A DNA stretch of 64,000 nt, taken from NCBI RefSeq assembly GCF_004135585.1, contig NZ_CP035501.1:855001-919000 (forward strand), written 5' to 3'. A program made the position numbers and the translations under genes. Below are positions 62,220 through 64,000 of this stretch, piece after piece (the stretch's first letter is position 1; every line of letters starts with the position of its first letter). The DNA comes from Sphingosinicella sp. BN140058 (GTDB taxonomy: Bacteria > Pseudomonadota > Alphaproteobacteria > Sphingomonadales > Sphingomonadaceae). The notes beneath the pieces are model-generated. The model ran no database searches and was not told the DNA's origin. It saw only the letters and a program-made list of their open reading frames with translations.

Positions 62220-64000
62220 TCAGATGAAGATGTCCATGTTCGGCTGCAGCATCATCGTGGGGTTCGAGAACTCGATCACGTAATCCTGCACGGCGGTGTA
62301 CACACCGTCGTCATTGGCATCGATTACGGCGAATGTTCGGCCGGCGAAATCGCCGCTGTCAGGCCGGAAGAAGGTCACGCTCGTCGGTCCCCAAAGTTCG
62401 ACATTCCTGGCGATGTCGGCGCTGAACGTGTCCCGGTTCAATGCGCCAGTAAAGTCGGCCCAACCGTGGGTCAGGGTGAAGGGCAGATCGATCCGGTCTT
62501 CCGACGGGTTGAACCCCTCGATCGTGTCGAACTGAAAGCTCGTCGATTCCGCGGCCGAGCGGTAGACGAAGACGTCGGCGCCCTCGCCCCCGACTAAAAG
62601 ATCGGCGCCCAAATTGCCGCTCAGCCGATCGTCGCCCGTTCCGCCGTAGAGGCGGTCCGCACCATTCAGGCCCGAGAGCAGGTCGTCCTTCACGCCGCCG
62701 GTGATGATGTCGCCACCAAAGCCCCCGAAGACTTCGTAGGAACCATCCTGCTCCGCGGCTGCGTTGAAGGTCAGAGTTTCCGTCCGCACCAGGTCCCGCG
62801 CATCGACCAGCAGTCGCGCACCGGCCGCGACGTTTCCGTCCGCCATGTCTAGGTGGTAATTCAGCGCCACGCCCGTCGGGCCGCCGATCAGAAGCAGACG
62901 CTCGATGCCGGTGAGTTGATTATCCTCGAAATGATAATCGTACTTGCCGGTGAGTTGCACCGTATCGCGGCCGGCGCCGCCATCGACGCTGTCTCGCGCA
63001 TTCCATTTGGCCCCGAAGACGAAGAGATCGCTGCCGGCGCCGCCGGACGCGCGATCGTCGCCGCCCTGCTGAAGCAGGAACCTGTCCGCATTGCCGCTCC
63101 CGACCAAGGTGTCGTTGCCGGCGGTGCCGGGGAGATCGTCATTCGGCGTGAGGATGATCGCTATCGAATCCTGATCGGTCAGCGCGCCGCCGATTCCGGT
63201 GCCGCCAAGGTCGTCGGTGGTCACCGTCAGCGAATCTTCGCCGTGAAAATCGAACGCACCCTGATAGAATAGCCCGTCGAGGGCCGCGTTGATCGCAGCC
63301 GAATTGCCCCGGAACGTCATTGTCGCATCGCCTTGGCCGTCCCCGGTGACGAAGGTCAGGCCAGCGGTGTCGGCAAGGGTCAGGGCTCCGTGGGCGACAT
63401 CCAGGGTCACCTGAAGCATGTCGGTGTCCGGATCAGACACGGTGATCGCGTTGCCGTTCACGATCGAGAAAACCAGCTGTTCCGCCTTGCTGGTGAACTG
63501 AACCGTCGGCAGGAGATTCACGGGAGCATCGTTAACCGGAGTGATCGTGATCGGAACCTCCTCGTAGGCAACGGATTGAAAAAAATACGTTAGAGCCAGC
63601 CCTGTTGAAACCTGATCGGCTGGCGTGTTGCTCCTGTTGCGATAATGCATCGACTGAAGCACATCATCCACCAGAGCAGAAGTTGCTATCGCCTCCGGAT
63701 TGAAGAAGTCGATCGCAATTCTTGGAAACTCCACGTACGGATCCGGCTCGTATTGCAACGCAACCCGGCCGAATTTCTTTCCGTCAGCGATCAAATCGAA
63801 AACAGATTCTGATAAACCAGGCTCAACCGTAAAGTACTTTCCACCCTCCAGAATCCACTCACTGTCCCTGGAAGAAGCACTAAAGACAAGAGAGTAGCCG
63901 TAATAGTCTCCGAGGCCGCCATTCAGCTGATCGGCTTCAGCAGAGACGGTGGCGCCGGCAAATAGCGCCACCGGAACACCTTCGAGGGCGGCCACCGGTC
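62220..64000 (-). CDS. RTX calcium-binding repeat protein, C-terminal part (cut by window edge)
   Basis: At least 593 residues visible; the frame is open at the window edge, so the N-terminus is missing. Order seen: a beta domain with repeated phrases, ITPVNDAPVNLLPTV, a VCBS/cadherin-like unit (ITVSDPDTDMLQVTLDVAHG, LTLADTAGL, DSLTVTTDDLGG), then RTX nonapeptide repeats (TAGNDTLVGSGNADRFLLQQ, GGDDRASGGAGSDLF, GGTGDDRLSGNLGADLLVGG). The C-terminal end resembles the type I secretion signal region after RTX blocks (ADVFVYRSAAES, IEGFNPSEDRIDLPF). Probably secreted by a type I system and Ca-dependent; substrate or adhesion role unknown. No transporter genes are in the window. Confidence 0.9.
   Translation of the reverse strand, partial: PVAALEGVPVALFAGATVSAEADQLNGGLGDYYGYSLVFSASSRDSEWILEGGKYFTVEPGLSESVFDLIADGKKFGRVALQYEPDPYVEFPRIAIDFFNPEAIATSALVDDVLQSMHYRNRSNTPADQVSTGLALTYFFQSVAYEEVPITITPVNDAPVNLLPTVQFTSKAEQLVFSIVNGNAITVSDPDTDMLQVTLDVAHGALTLADTAGLTFVTGDGQGDATMTFRGNSAAINAALDGLFYQGAFDFHGEDSLTVTTDDLGGTGIGGALTDQDSIAIILTPNDDLPGTAGNDTLVGSGNADRFLLQQGGDDRASGGAGSDLFVFGAKWNARDSVDGGAGRDTVQLTGKYDYHFEDNQLTGIERLLLIGGPTGVALNYHLDMADGNVAAGARLLVDARDLVRTETLTFNAAAEQDGSYEVFGGFGGDIITGGVKDDLLSGLNGADRLYGGTGDDRLSGNLGADLLVGGEGADVFVYRSAAESTSFQFDTIEGFNPSEDRIDLPFTLTHGWADFTGALNRDTFSADIARNVELWGPTSVTFFRPDSGDFAGRTFAVIDANDDGVYTAVQDYVIEFSNPTMMLQPNMDIFI

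Overview
The window is chromosomal DNA of high GC content from an alphaproteobacterium, most likely a sphingomonad (Sphingomonadales). The evidence is the gene content and order: rne, an amidase, a PBP1A-type enzyme and prfB in a row; ileS, lspA and a small DUF3035-type lipoprotein; hflK, hflC and a Do-like protease; a plant-type glutamate-cysteine ligase; and a phosphocholine-specific phospholipase C with a Tat signal. No rRNA or tRNA gene was seen. The genus cannot be fixed from the sequence alone.

Positions 1-51140 are a compact, mostly core region. Layout: RNase E 5' end (cut by the window edge); cell-wall amidase and penicillin-binding protein; release factor 2 and a lipoprotein methyltransferase; a RadC-like JAB protein; thyA-folA; ribF, a GDPD-like protein, ileS, lspA and a lipoprotein closed by a strong terminator; an MscS channel, cystathionine beta-lyase and sulfurtransferase run with 4-nt overlaps; two M28 peptidases and an S10 carboxypeptidase; an orphan PAS histidine kinase; queF; an HxlR regulator with a divergent ABM monooxygenase next to Sel1 genes; panE-like reductase; M1 aminopeptidase; OPT transporter with a HerA-like ATPase; hflK-hflC-Do protease; apbC; a CoA-binding protein; a two-motif aspartic protease; ubiA-pmbA-cysQ; rsmE; gshA; proline iminopeptidase; phospholipase C. 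A short palindromic repeat occurs three times: twice between convergent genes and once in frame inside ileS.

Positions 51140-62220 are an accessory region with low gene density. It holds two direct copies of an unexplained palindromic motif, a VapBC toxin-antitoxin pair, small lipoproteins and unknown genes, a Crp/Fnr regulator, a complete IS1182-type element (17-bp inverted repeats, 4-bp target duplication) and a broken second transposase. Its most striking feature is a family of about ten degenerate 145-bp imperfect palindromes, all in one orientation. They lie between successive genes, usually 3 to 40 bases after a stop codon, so the stretch looks like an array of cassettes. One lipoprotein gene is duplicated inside it together with its flanks, and the IS is inserted in the first bases of one repeat copy.

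Positions 62220-64000 hold the 3' part of a large secreted protein with RTX calcium-binding repeats, cut by the window edge.
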